From: Azotobacter vinelandii CA
Lineage (GTDB): Bacteria > Pseudomonadota > Gammaproteobacteria > Pseudomonadales > Pseudomonadaceae
Length of the DNA stretch: 64,000 nucleotides
Reading direction: 5' to 3'
Assembly: GCF_000380335.1 (NCBI RefSeq)
Contig: NC_021149.1
Coordinates: 62,001-126,000 of the forward strand
Below, in pieces: positions 51,685 to 60,653 of the stretch (its first letter is position 1; every line of letters begins with the position of its first letter). A program made the position numbers and the translations under genes. Below the pieces are notes generated by a model. It saw nothing but the letters and a program-made list of their open reading frames with translations. It did no database searches and was not told where the DNA came from.

Positions 51685-54066
51685 ATGCCACCACGCCAAA
51701 CCCGCCGTTTTCGCATCCCATTGACGCTGGCCGTTCCCTTCGTCCTGTCCGGCGTGCCCGCCCTGCTGTACGGCGCCGCCGCGTCGGCCGCCGAACTGCG
51801 GTATTACGAGATTCCCGCCGGTCCGCTGGCCGAGCGGCTCAACCGGTTCGCCGCCCAGGCCGGCATCCATGTGGCGGGCGACGCTGCCCTCACCGCCGGC
51901 AAGCGGAGCCAGCCGCTCGACGGCACGTATGAAATCGAGCAGGCGCTGAACATCCTGCTCGAAGGCAGCGGATTGCAGGCCGTGCCGACCCGGACCGGCG
52001 GCTACGAGGTGCGGGTCCTGGCGGATGGCGGCGCTGGCATGGCGCTGGATGCGATCAGCGTCAACGAGGTCGCCGAGGAGCGGACCTACCGGGCATCGAC
52101 GAGCGCCATCGGCGACAAGTTCGAGACGCCGTTCCTGGAGCAGTCGCAGACCGCCTACAGCGTCACCCGGCAGGTGCTGGACGACTTCGCGGTGAGCGAT
52201 CTGGAGGAAACCGTCAAGTTCGTCCCCGGCATCACGGTCGGCAACAGCTTCGGCGGCACCCAGGATTCCCTGGTCAAGCGCGGCTTCGGCAACGGGGTCG
52301 ACGGCGGGGTGTTGCGCGACGGCATCCGCACCGCCCGCGGGCGCAACTTCAACAGCATCACCACCGAGCGGGTCGAGGTGCTCAAGGGGCCGGCTTCCCT
52401 GCTCTACGGCATGCAGGAGCCCGGCGGGGTGATCAACGTCATCAGCAAGAAACCCACCTACCAGTGGCGCGGCACCCTGGGCGGACAGCTCAGCAGCGAA
52501 GGCGGCGGCAGCGGTTATTTCGATGTATCCGGCCCCCTGGGTGGGAGCGGTTTCGCCTTCCGCCTGATCGGCCAGCACAAGGACGAGGACTACTGGCGCA
52601 ACTTCGGCGTCAACCGCGACAAGGTGGTCGCGCCGTCGCTGGCCTTCGAGAGCGAGGCCTTCTCGGCCACCCTGTCCTACGAGTATTCCGACTATTCCTC
52701 GGTTCTCGATCGTGGCGCCTTCCTCTACGACGGCCACGCGGTCGGCGATCGCGATCATCGGCTCGACGAGCACTGGACGCGGATCGAGGGCCATCGCCAG
52801 TACGCCAGCCTGGCCCTGGAGTACCGTTTCTCGCCGACCTCGCGCCTGCGCTTCAACTACGGCTGGAACCAGGACGACTCCAGCGACTTCCAGGCCGATC
52901 CGAACGCCTACAACCCGGAAACCGGGGAACTGCGCCGACGCTTTCGCAGCAACCCGGATATCGAGCGCAGCCGCAACTACGCCGCCCTGGACTGGCTCAA
53001 CGAACTGGAGCTTGGCGGCATGCGCCACGAGTTGACCCTCGGCGCCGACCACGAGCGCCACGACGAGTCGAACGGCTTCTTCCATCAAGGTCCCAACACC
53101 TGGGGCTTCGACCCGGAGTCGCCGCACTACGGCGATCTGGAGCGGACCGAGATCGTCAATCTCGGCAACAGCCAGCAGCGCTCGCGGGTGCGCATGCTGT
53201 CGGTATACGCCAAGGACAACATCCACATCGGCGAGCACTGGATATTGTCTCTCGGCCTGCGCCATCAAAGGTTCCGCCAGCGGGACGGGCAGGGCATCCC
53301 TTACCAGATCGGCACCAATGTGAACAAGATCAAGAACCTGCCCTTCGCCGGCCTGGTCTACAAGGTGAACGATGAGTTTTCCCTGTACGCCAACTACAGC
53401 GAATCCTACAAGCCGAACATCGTCGAGGCCGGCACCGGCGTGGATGGCGGCAGCGACCCGGAGGAGGGCCGCCAGTACGAAATCGGTTTCCGCTACGACA
53501 ACGGCTGGCTGTCGGGACTGGTCGCCCTGTTCGATATCCGCAAGGAGAACATCCAGACCACCGAGACCGTCGGCGGCGAGCGGTTCACCCGGGCGGTGGG
53601 GGAGGCCCGCTCGCGTGGCCTGGAGGCCAGCCTCAACGGGCAGTTGGGCGAGCGCTGGAACGTCATCGCCAACTACGCCTACACCGATACCAAGGTGCTC
53701 AAGGACACGGAGGCCACCGAAGACAACGAACTGGTCAACGTCGCCCACAACGTCGCCGGGCTGTTCCTCTCCTACGACCTGCCGCAGAGCGTCCTGCCCG
53801 GCAGCCTGCGGATCGGCGGCGGCGCCCGCTACGTCGGCTCGCGGGAGGGCGACCTGGCGAACAGCTTCGAGCTGTCCGGCTATACCACCTACGACGCCTT
53901 CGCCACCTGGTCGCTGCCCGATGTGATCGGCAAGAAGGCCCAGGTGCAGTTGAACGTCGACAACCTGACCAACAAGCGGTACTTCATTTCCAGCGGCGAA
54001 ACCAGCAACCGGGTGTCCTGGGGCGCGGTGCGCACCGCGACGCTGTCGGCGAGCGTGGATTTCTGA
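51685..54066 (+). CDS. TonB-dependent siderophore receptor with STN signalling domain
   Basis: 793 residues from ATG 51685 with a long signal peptide (VLSGVPALLYGAAASA). The STN domain (ELRYYEIPAGPLAERLNRFAAQ, LNILLEGSGLQ) is followed by the plug (LEQSQTAYSVTRQVLDDFAV, LKGPASLLYGMQEPGGVINVIS) and a 22-strand barrel ending VRTATLSASVDF. STN receptors signal through FecR to FecI. The siderophore is not identified. The 121-bp gap to fecR contains a T-rich stretch that may be its FecI promoter. Confidence 0.94.
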   Translation: MPPRQTRRFRIPLTLAVPFVLSGVPALLYGAAASAAELRYYEIPAGPLAERLNRFAAQAGIHVAGDAALTAGKRSQPLDGTYEIEQALNILLEGSGLQAVPTRTGGYEVRVLADGGAGMALDAISVNEVAEERTYRASTSAIGDKFETPFLEQSQTAYSVTRQVLDDFAVSDLEETVKFVPGITVGNSFGGTQDSLVKRGFGNGVDGGVLRDGIRTARGRNFNSITTERVEVLKGPASLLYGMQEPGGVINVISKKPTYQWRGTLGGQLSSEGGGSGYFDVSGPLGGSGFAFRLIGQHKDEDYWRNFGVNRDKVVAPSLAFESEAFSATLSYEYSDYSSVLDRGAFLYDGHAVGDRDHRLDEHWTRIEGHRQYASLALEYRFSPTSRLRFNYGWNQDDSSDFQADPNAYNPETGELRRRFRSNPDIERSRNYAALDWLNELELGGMRHELTLGADHERHDESNGFFHQGPNTWGFDPESPHYGDLERTEIVNLGNSQQRSRVRMLSVYAKDNIHIGEHWILSLGLRHQRFRQRDGQGIPYQIGTNVNKIKNLPFAGLVYKVNDEFSLYANYSESYKPNIVEAGTGVDGGSDPEEGRQYEIGFRYDNGWLSGLVALFDIRKENIQTTETVGGERFTRAVGEARSRGLEASLNGQLGERWNVIANYAYTDTKVLKDTEATEDNELVNVAHNVAGLFLSYDLPQSVLPGSLRIGGGARYVGSREGDLANSFELSGYTTYDAFATWSLPDVIGKKAQVQLNVDNLTNKRYFISSGETSNRVSWGAVRTATLSASVDF

Positions 54067-54188
54067 GTCTTGGCTCTTTTTCGGCCGCCTCGGGATGGAA
54101 ACGGTTTCAGCCGTCGGCCGCGATCGGGCGCCTTGCACCGCTCGGGACTCTTCGGGACGATAGGCAATCCCCACATGGAGTCTTCGGC

Positions 54189-54767
54189 ATGACCATCAGA
54201 ACCTTCCAGGGCATCACCCCGATACTGGGCGAGCGGGTCTTCGTCGACCCCGCTTCCGTGGTCCTCGGTAACGTGGCGATCGGCGACGACAGCTCGATCT
54301 GGCCGCAGGTGGCGATCCGCGGCGACGTGCACCGCATCCGCATCGGCGCGCGCACCAGCATCCAGGACGGCAGCGTGCTGCACGTCACCCATGCCGGGCC
54401 GTTCAACGCGGAAGGCCACCCGCTGGAGATCGGCGACGAGGTCACCGTCGGCCACAAGGTGACCCTGCACGGCTGCCGCATCGGCAACCGTGTGCTGGTC
54501 GGCATGGGCGCCATCGTGTTGGACGGCGCGGTGGTCGAGGACGAGGTGATCGTCGGCGCCGGCAGCCTGGTGCCGCCGGGCAAGACGCTGGAAAGCGGCT
54601 TCCTGTACGTCGGCAGCCCGGTGAAGCAGGTGCGCCCGCTGAACGACAAGGAGCGCGGCTTCTTCCGCTACAGCGCCGACAACTACGTGCGCCTGAAGGA
54701 CCAGCACCTGGCCGAGCACTACCTGCCGCTGAAGGAGCCGCACCTGCTGGCCGATCACGAAGACTGA
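54189..54767 (+). CDS. Gamma-carbonic anhydrase-like protein
   Basis: 192 residues. A left-handed beta helix is read from the hexapeptide pattern (VVLGNVAIGDDSSIWPQVAIRGD). Zinc ligands: His in VLHVTHAGPFN and the pair in TVGHKVTLHGCRIGNR. It occurs next to prlC in Pseudomonas. The C-terminus is slightly longer than usual (DKERGFFRYSADNYVRLKDQH). Actual carbonic anhydrase activity is not certain. Confidence 0.92.
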   Translation: MTIRTFQGITPILGERVFVDPASVVLGNVAIGDDSSIWPQVAIRGDVHRIRIGARTSIQDGSVLHVTHAGPFNAEGHPLEIGDEVTVGHKVTLHGCRIGNRVLVGMGAIVLDGAVVEDEVIVGAGSLVPPGKTLESGFLYVGSPVKQVRPLNDKERGFFRYSADNYVRLKDQHLAEHYLPLKEPHLLADHED

Positions 54768-54789
54768 GTTTCCCCAGCCGGGCGGTGCG

Positions 54790-54807
54790 TGTAGGTCATG
54801 GCTTACA
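54790..54807 (+). promoter_or_regulatory. GacA box
   Basis: TGTAGGTCATGGCTTACA matches the GacA upstream activating sequence TGTAAG-N6-CTTACA with one mismatch. Its centre is about 66 bp before the predicted RNA start, the usual distance for rsmY/rsmZ genes. Confidence 0.85.
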
Positions 54808-54828
54808 TGGATTCGGGGACTTGTCCAC

Positions 54829-54857
54829 TTACCGGTCGCCGGAGGGCTCCTTAATAT
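54829..54857 (+). promoter_or_regulatory. Sigma-70 promoter of the RsmZ-like RNA
   Basis: TTACCG (54829–54834), 17-bp spacer and TAATAT (54852–54857). The predicted start is near 54864. It is preceded by the GacA box. Confidence 0.65.
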
Positions 54858-54863
54858 CGCCCC

Positions 54864-55003
54864 TGTGCCGACGGATCGGTACCGGCTGACCAGGATGGCG
54901 GCCAAGGACTTCGCAGGAGAGCGATCCCATCAGGACGATGACTCAACGGAAGAAAGGCAGTATTCCGCGAAGAACGGCGAGAGCGATCCTCTCGCCGTTT
55001 TTT
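54864..55003 (+). ncRNA. RsmZ-like regulatory RNA (CsrA/RsmA titrating)
   Basis: About 140 nt with six GGA motifs (54873, 54893, 54906, 54916, 54933, 54948). Two are displayed in short hairpin loops: TCGC-AGGAGA-GCGA and CATC-AGGAC-GATG. It ends at an intrinsic terminator (AACGGCGAGAG … CTCTCGCCGTT then T6, 54973–55003). With GacA box and promoter, this is the canonical design of RsmZ, which sequesters RsmA/CsrA. Azotobacter carries several rsmZ copies; Pseudomonas usually one near rpoS, so this location is worth noting. Confidence 0.86.
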
Positions 55004-55043
55004 ATTCGCCTGCACATCCCTGCGACGGCCGGAGAGCGCCCGC

Positions 55044-55343
55044 TCAGTCCGTGAGCGGAGCCTCCTCGGGCGCCGGTGCGGGAGTCGGGGATGGTTCGCC
55101 GCGCCGACTGCCGCCGTCGTTGCGCTGGTAGATGATCTTCCTGGTGCCGCCGTCGCAACTGCCGACCACCAGGTTGCGGTCGGTCACTTCCGCGTTGGGC
55201 ACTATCTCCAGAGTGTAGGAAGTCACGCCGGCGGCCTGGATCTTCACTTCGATCTCTTCCTTGAGTTCCTCGCAGGGCTTGATCGCCGCCAGCAGCGGGG
55301 TGCTCAACAGGCACAGGGAGAGGACGAGACAGCTTCGGTTCAT
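55044..55343 (-). CDS. DUF1161 family periplasmic protein
   Basis: 99 residues from ATG 55343, signal peptide about 1–19 (LVLSLCLLSTPLLA). DUF1161 core: KPCEELKEEIEVKIQAAGVTSYTLEIV and VVGSCDGGTRKIIYQR, with the conserved Cys pair. The Pro/Glu-rich tail is variable. It overlaps the aminopeptidase gene by 4 bp and faces the RsmZ-like RNA. Confidence 0.88.
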   Translation of the reverse strand: MNRSCLVLSLCLLSTPLLAAIKPCEELKEEIEVKIQAAGVTSYTLEIVPNAEVTDRNLVVGSCDGGTRKIIYQRNDGGSRRGEPSPTPAPAPEEAPLTD

Positions 55344-56440
55344 GGGGTTTCCTCCTGTATGGCGAGGCTGGATGGCGCGCCTGCCTGCAGTTCGGCCAGG
55401 CGTTTCTGGCGCGCGGCGGCGGGCAGCCGTGCCAGGCGTTCGGCTTGTCGGTAGAAGCGCGGCCAATCCTGGCCGGCGCGGCGGAATATTTCGGCGAAGG
55501 CTGGCAGCCAACCATCGTACAGGCCGAACGGCAGCAGTTTGGCGTTGTCCAGCGGTCCCTCGACCCAGGCGTCGTAGCGCCGGTCGCCCTGCCATTCGCC
55601 GTCGCGCAGCGTCCGGTAGCGCTGGCGCAGCAGTTCGAATTCGGCCGCCTTGCGCTGGCGCATCTCCTCCGCCGGCAGGCCGCTGGCATAGAGTTTCCGC
55701 AGGCGTTCGCGGCTGTCCAGCACCAGGCGGGTGAACTGCTCGCCGCGCCGGGCGCGGCGTTCGTCCGGCGGCGCCAGGCCGCGGCTGGCGCGCCATTGGC
55801 GCAGGCCCTCGCGCTCGACGAAGCTGGCGAAGGATTCGTTGAAGGCGGTGTCGTTCGGCAGGTAGAGGCGCTGGTGCGCCAACTCGTGGAAGATCAGCGC
55901 GGCCAGGGTGTCGTCGTCGTGGCGCAGCATGCCGGCGAGGATCGGGTCGGCGAACCAGCCGAGGGTGGAGTAGGCCTCGACGCCGCCGACGAAGGTGTCC
56001 AGGCCCTGCCGCTTCAGCAGCGCTGCCGCCCCGCGCGCCCGGCCGAGCTGGTAGAAGCCGCGGTAGGCGACGCAGCCGGCGATCGGAAAGCAGTGCGCGA
56101 GTGGCTCCACGGAGAACTCCCCGGTCGCGAAGAGATTCCACACCACGTAGGGGCGGCCCAGGTCGGCGTAGAGGCGATAGCTGGCGTTGTCCGGCAGGTC
56201 GAGCCGGGCGCTGGCGAAGCGGCGGGCCGCCTGGGCCTGGGTCAGACGCTGGCGCAGCACGGGGTCGCGGGCCGGATCGGCGATCACCGTGGCGAGCGGT
56301 TCGCGCCGGCGCAACAGGTCGAGCTGTCCGCCGGCCAGGTGACCGTAGTAGGCGAGACTGGAACAGCCGTTCAGACAGACGGCTAGCAACAAGGGAACCC
56401 CTCGCACGATAAGGTTGTCTCGTGATCTGCGAACATTCAT
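55340..56440 (-). CDS. Putative aminopeptidase lipoprotein (PF10023 type)
   Basis: 366 residues from ATG 56440 (MNVRRSRDNLIVRGVPLLLA). A lipobox VCLNGCSSL ends the signal. The zinc motif ALIFHELAHQRLYLPNDTAFNESFASFVEREG (His-Glu-x2-His plus downstream Glu) is intact. AYSTLGWFADPI is a family signature. It is probably an outer-membrane-anchored peptidase. It is co-directional and overlaps the DUF1161 start. Confidence 0.86.
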   Translation of the reverse strand: MNVRRSRDNLIVRGVPLLLAVCLNGCSSLAYYGHLAGGQLDLLRRREPLATVIADPARDPVLRQRLTQAQAARRFASARLDLPDNASYRLYADLGRPYVVWNLFATGEFSVEPLAHCFPIAGCVAYRGFYQLGRARGAAALLKRQGLDTFVGGVEAYSTLGWFADPILAGMLRHDDDTLAALIFHELAHQRLYLPNDTAFNESFASFVEREGLRQWRASRGLAPPDERRARRGEQFTRLVLDSRERLRKLYASGLPAEEMRQRKAAEFELLRQRYRTLRDGEWQGDRRYDAWVEGPLDNAKLLPFGLYDGWLPAFAEIFRRAGQDWPRFYRQAERLARLPAAARQKRLAELQAGAPSSLAIQEETP

Positions 56441-56621
56441 CCGGCGAACCCGGTGGCCCTGCAAGGCGTTTTTAAGGAAATAGAGGCGAGCGTATCGCTC
56501 GCCCGTGCATCAGGGAGTGTACAGGCAGCGGACGGACAATCCCGCGCTTCGATGTGGTGGAAGCCGGCCCGGTTTTTCCAGCGCCACCGGTTCCATGACC
56601 ACCATACCCCGGAGCTCCGTC

Positions 56622-57041
56622 ATGCGTGTCCTCATCCTGCTTCCCTGTCTGTTGACCCTTGGTGGCTGTAACCTGCTGCTGCCGCGGCACGATCCCGGCC
56701 AGGCCTGGGTCGAGCTGAATCCCCGCGTACCCCATTCGTTGCGCGCCGCCGAGGTGGATCGAAAGACGCTGGACGACCACCGCTTCTTCCAGGTCAGCCC
56801 CGGCGCCCATGAGCTGGGCATGCGCTACCGTTTCGAGGTGGCGAGCAGCAACATCGGCCCGAACCGGGCCCCCCACGAACGCAATTGCCTGATCCGCCTG
56901 AACTACAAGGAGTTCGCCCCCGGTCAGCGGTATAGTCTGGAGGTCGGCGACGTCGGTTTCCGTCCCTGGGCCAGGCTCTATGACGACCAGCGCCGGATGC
57001 TGGCGACCGGTCAGGAGAGCGGCTGTAACAGCGGAGCCTGA
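56622..57041 (+). CDS. Small lipoprotein, tandem copy 1
   Basis: 139 residues from ATG 56622 (preceded by GGAG), lipobox TLGGC at residue 16. Core: DPGQAWVELNPRVPHSLRAAEVD, RFFQVSPGAHELGMRYRFEV and NCLIRLNYKEFAPGQRYSLEVG. It is paralogous to the next gene. Function unknown; the PGAHEL stretch resembles PEGA-like lipoproteins. Confidence 0.82.
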   Translation: MRVLILLPCLLTLGGCNLLLPRHDPGQAWVELNPRVPHSLRAAEVDRKTLDDHRFFQVSPGAHELGMRYRFEVASSNIGPNRAPHERNCLIRLNYKEFAPGQRYSLEVGDVGFRPWARLYDDQRRMLATGQESGCNSGA

Positions 57042-57073
57042 CGCCTCGCCCGTTTCTTCGTGCGAGGCTGCCC

Positions 57074-57490
57074 ATGCGTGGACGATTTCCCTGGTTGACG
57101 TTACCCCTGCTGCTGGCCGGCTGCGCCGCTCCGGTGCCCGAACCGGACCCGCGGATGGCCTGGGTCGAGCTGCAGGCCCGCGAAGTGACCAGCCTGCTGA
57201 TGGCGGACTGGCAGGATGGCCAGCGGCTGCGCGACGGTCGTTATTTCCAGGTCGCCCCCGGTGCCCATGAGCTGGAGGCGACGTACCGCTACTACTACCA
57301 GGGCAATCCGATGGGCCGCAATCCGCTGGCCACCAGTTGCTGGTTGCGCCTGCGCTATCCGGACTTCACCGCCGGGCAGCGCTACCGGCTGGAGGCCTGG
57401 AACATGTCCACCCAAGTCTACGCCGTGCTCTACGACAGCGCCGGGCGGGAGCTGGCCGAGGTCGAGGTGCTGGGCTGCGGGCTGTATTAG
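57074..57490 (+). CDS. Small lipoprotein, tandem copy 2
   Basis: 138 residues, lipobox LLAGC (Cys 17). It shares AWVEL, YFQVAPGAHELEATYRYYY and CWLRLRYPDFTAGQRYRLEAW with copy 1, so the two arose by tandem duplication. Its end overlaps the convergent asparaginase stop by 4 bp. Confidence 0.82.
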   Translation: MRGRFPWLTLPLLLAGCAAPVPEPDPRMAWVELQAREVTSLLMADWQDGQRLRDGRYFQVAPGAHELEATYRYYYQGNPMGRNPLATSCWLRLRYPDFTAGQRYRLEAWNMSTQVYAVLYDSAGRELAEVEVLGCGLY

Positions 57491-58506
57491 GGCCTGTCGG
57501 CGCCTGCGGGCGAGGAGTCGGCGCACTCACCGCACAGATCCTGCGCCAGCCAGTATTCCGCCTCCTCCGCCGGCAGGCCGGCACCGAGCAGGGCGAACAG
57601 CTTGCCGAGCGCCGCCTCGCGGGTCATGCCGTCGCCGCCGATCAGCCCGGCCTCGCGCAGGGCGTCGCCGGCGGCATAGGTGTCGAACGCCACATGGCCG
57701 TGCGGGCACTGGCTGATGCCGAGCAGCACGGTGCCGCGCCGGCGGGCCTCGCGCAGCGCCTCGAGCAGTTCGGCGTCGTCCGACGGGCCGGTGCCGCTGC
57801 CGTAGCACTCCAGTACCAGGCCCTGTACGCCGCTGTCGAGCAGGGCGCGCAGTTGCGTCGCCCGCAGGCCGGGGAACAGCGGCAGCACGGCGAGGTTCAC
57901 CGGCTGGCGCAAGGTGTGATAGTCGAGTCCGGCGGGCAGCGTGGCGGTGCGACTGCCATGACGTCGGCGTGGCAGTTCGGCGAAGGCCTCGAAGGTCGCG
58001 CTGCCCAGCTTGCTGGCCCGTGCGCCGTGCAGCAGGCGGCCGCCGAAGTAGAGGTGCACGCCGGGGACCAGGCCCTGGGCGAGGGCGTCCACGGCGCCGA
58101 ACAGGTTGTCCCAGGCGTCGCTGCCCGGGACGCTCGCCGGCAGCATGGCGCCGGTTAGCACCACCGGCACGCCCAGGCCGAGCAGCAGGAAGCTCAGCGC
58201 CGCGGCGCTGTAGGCCAGGGTGTCAGTGCCGTGCAGCAGCAGTACGGCGTTGCAGCCGTCTTTCTCGACCGCGGCGACGATGGCGTCGCGCAGGGTCAGC
58301 CAGTGGCCCTGGTGCATGTTGGCGCTGTCGATCGGCGGGCTCAGCTCCCGGTAGCGCCAGGGCGGCATGCGGCGCTGCGGTTCGGCGATCAGTCGTTCGC
58401 GCAGGCGCGCGTCGAAACCGGCGGCCGGCACCAGGCCCCGGGGGCCGGCCTGCATGCCGATGGTGCCGCCGCTGTAGAGGACCATGAGTTGGTCGATCGC
58501 GGCCAT
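57487..58506 (-). CDS. L-asparaginase (type I-like)
   Basis: 339 residues from ATG 58506 ([20 protein letters not shown]). Both catalytic Thr motifs are present: SGGTIGM and [16 protein letters not shown], plus KLG-type [16 protein letters not shown]. No signal peptide, so cytosolic. It hydrolyses asparagine (and perhaps glutamine). It is convergent with the lipoprotein gene and divergent from purE. Confidence 0.92.
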   Translation of the reverse strand: MAAIDQLMVLYSGGTIGMQAGPRGLVPAAGFDARLRERLIAEPQRRMPPWRYRELSPPIDSANMHQGHWLTLRDAIVAAVEKDGCNAVLLLHGTDTLAYSAAALSFLLLGLGVPVVLTGAMLPASVPGSDAWDNLFGAVDALAQGLVPGVHLYFGGRLLHGARASKLGSATFEAFAELPRRRHGSRTATLPAGLDYHTLRQPVNLAVLPLFPGLRATQLRALLDSGVQGLVLECYGSGTGPSDDAELLEALREARRRGTVLLGISQCPHGHVAFDTYAAGDALREAGLIGGDGMTREAALGKLFALLGAGLPAEEAEYWLAQDLCGECADSSPAGADRP

Positions 58507-58604
58507 GGTCTGGTCTCGGCGAGGACAGGGAATGTTCATGATAACCCGGACGGGAGGTGCGTGCGCCTGCACTTCCGCGTCCGGCTTTGGGTTATACTCC
58601 GCCG

Positions 58605-58722
58605 CTTGATAATGCGATCCTCTCTCATATCCGGAGAGGTTCGCCACCCCGCCAAGCCACGCCCTGCCAGCGTGGCTTGTTGTTTTTTGATGCGCCTGCG
58701 GGCGCCAACGAGAGGCATGAAG
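58605..58722 (+). promoter_or_regulatory. purE leader with hairpin and intrinsic terminator
   Basis: Downstream of a TATACT −10 (58593–58598) the leader folds GCGA-CCTCTC … GAGAGG-TCGC (58614–58644), then AAGCCACGC … GCGTGGCTT (58654–58678) with a T-rich tail (GTTGTTTTTT). The terminator lies between promoter and purE, so attenuation or a short sRNA is possible. The regulator is unknown. Confidence 0.6.
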
Positions 58723-59214
<492 letters not shown>

Positions 59215-59233
59215 GAAAGGGAGTTCCGACAAG

Positions 59234-60319
59234 ATGAAGATCGGCGTGATCGGTGGCGGCCAACTGGGCCGCATGCTGGCCCTGGCGGGCACTCCGCTGG
59301 GCATGGACTTCGCCTTCCTCGACCCGGCGCCGGATGCCTGCGCGGCCGCGCTCGGCGAGCACATCCGCGCCGATTACGGCGATCAGGACCATCTGCGCCA
59401 ACTGGCCGACGAGGTTGATCTGGTCACCTTCGAATTCGAGAGCGTGCCGGCCGAGACCGTGGCCTTCCTCTCCCAGTTCGTTCCCGTCTATCCCTCCGCC
59501 GAGTCCCTGCGCATCGCCCGCGACCGCTGGTTCGAGAAGAGCCTGTTCAGGAGTCTCGGCATTCCCACCCCGGAATTCGCCAACATCCACTCGCAGGTCG
59601 ATCTCGACGCCGCCGTGGCCGAGATCGGCCTGCCGGCGGTGCTCAAGACCCGCACCCTGGGCTACGACGGCAAGGGCCAGAAGGTCCTGCGCCAGCCTGC
59701 GGACGTCGCTGGCGCCTTCGCCGAGCTGGGCAGCGTGCCCTGCATTCTCGAAGGCTTCGTGCCCTTCAGCGGCGAGGTGTCGCTGATCGCCGTGCGCGGC
59801 CGCGACGGCGAGACGCGCTTCTACCCGCTGGTGCACAACACTCACGAGAGCGGCATCCTGCGCCTGTCGGTGGCCAGCAGCGGGCACCCGCTGCAGGCGC
59901 TGGCCGAGGACTATGTCGGCCGGGTGCTCGAGAAGCTGGACTACGTCGGCGTGCTGGCCTTCGAGTTCTTCGAGGTCGACGGCGGCCTCAAGGCCAACGA
60001 GATCGCCCCCAGGGTGCACAACTCCGGGCACTGGACCATCGAAGGCGCCGAGTGCGGCCAGTTCGAGAACCATCTGCGCGCGGTGGCCGGCCTGCCGCTG
60101 GGCTCCACCGCCAAGGTGGGCGAGAGCGCCATGCTCAACTTCATCGGCCAGGTGCCGCCGCTGGACAGGCTGGCGGCCGTTGCCGACTGCCACCCGCATC
60201 ACTACGGCAAGGCCTTCAAGGCCGGGCGCAAGGTCGGCCACGCCACTCTGCGCAGCAAGGACCTGCCGACTCTCGAGGCGCGCATCCGGGAAGTCGAGGC
60301 GCTGATCGCCGGGAACTGA
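59234..60319 (+). CDS. purK: N5-carboxyaminoimidazole ribonucleotide synthase
   Basis: 361 residues from ATG 59234 (MKIGVIGGGQLGRMLALAGT). ATP-grasp fold with GLPAVLKTRTLGYDGKGQKVL, CILEGFVPFSGEVSLIAVRG and FFEVDGGLKANEIAPRVHNSGHW. It uses ATP and bicarbonate to carboxylate AIR. It is in the purEK operon. Confidence 0.96.
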   Translation: MKIGVIGGGQLGRMLALAGTPLGMDFAFLDPAPDACAAALGEHIRADYGDQDHLRQLADEVDLVTFEFESVPAETVAFLSQFVPVYPSAESLRIARDRWFEKSLFRSLGIPTPEFANIHSQVDLDAAVAEIGLPAVLKTRTLGYDGKGQKVLRQPADVAGAFAELGSVPCILEGFVPFSGEVSLIAVRGRDGETRFYPLVHNTHESGILRLSVASSGHPLQALAEDYVGRVLEKLDYVGVLAFEFFEVDGGLKANEIAPRVHNSGHWTIEGAECGQFENHLRAVAGLPLGSTAKVGESAMLNFIGQVPPLDRLAAVADCHPHHYGKAFKAGRKVGHATLRSKDLPTLEARIREVEALIAGN

Positions 60320-60407
60320 AGCGCGCCCGCGCGCCCTTGCCCGGATGGCAGGTATGCTGGAGCGCGACTAGGCTGAGGGGGTCAAGGACTTCAGGGAGGG
60401 CTCTGTG

Positions 60408-60653
60408 ATGGGCATCCTCGGCACCATTCTCATCGGCCTGTTGATCGGCGTGGTCGCACGTTTCCTCAAACCGGGCGACCAGCCCATGGGCTGGATCATG
60501 ACCATCCTGCTCGGCATCGGCGGTTCGCTCGTGGCCACCTACGGCGGCCAGGTGCTGGGCATCTACCGCGCCGGCGAAGCCGCCGGCTTCATCGGCGCGG
60601 TGATCGGCGCCATTGTCCTGCTGGTGATCTACGGCTACCTGCGCAAATCCTGA
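60408..60653 (+). CDS. GlsB/YeaQ/YmgE-family small membrane protein
   Basis: 81 residues from ATG 60408 (a GTG three bases earlier is possible; GGGAGGG spacing favours the ATG). Three hydrophobic segments: GTILIGLLIGVVARFLKPG, WIMTILLGIGGSLVA, GFIGAVIGAIVLLVIYGYL. The family is often called transglycosylase-associated and is stress-related. It overlaps the end of the convergent pbpG by 19 bp. Confidence 0.9.
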   Translation: MGILGTILIGLLIGVVARFLKPGDQPMGWIMTILLGIGGSLVATYGGQVLGIYRAGEAAGFIGAVIGAIVLLVIYGYLRKS

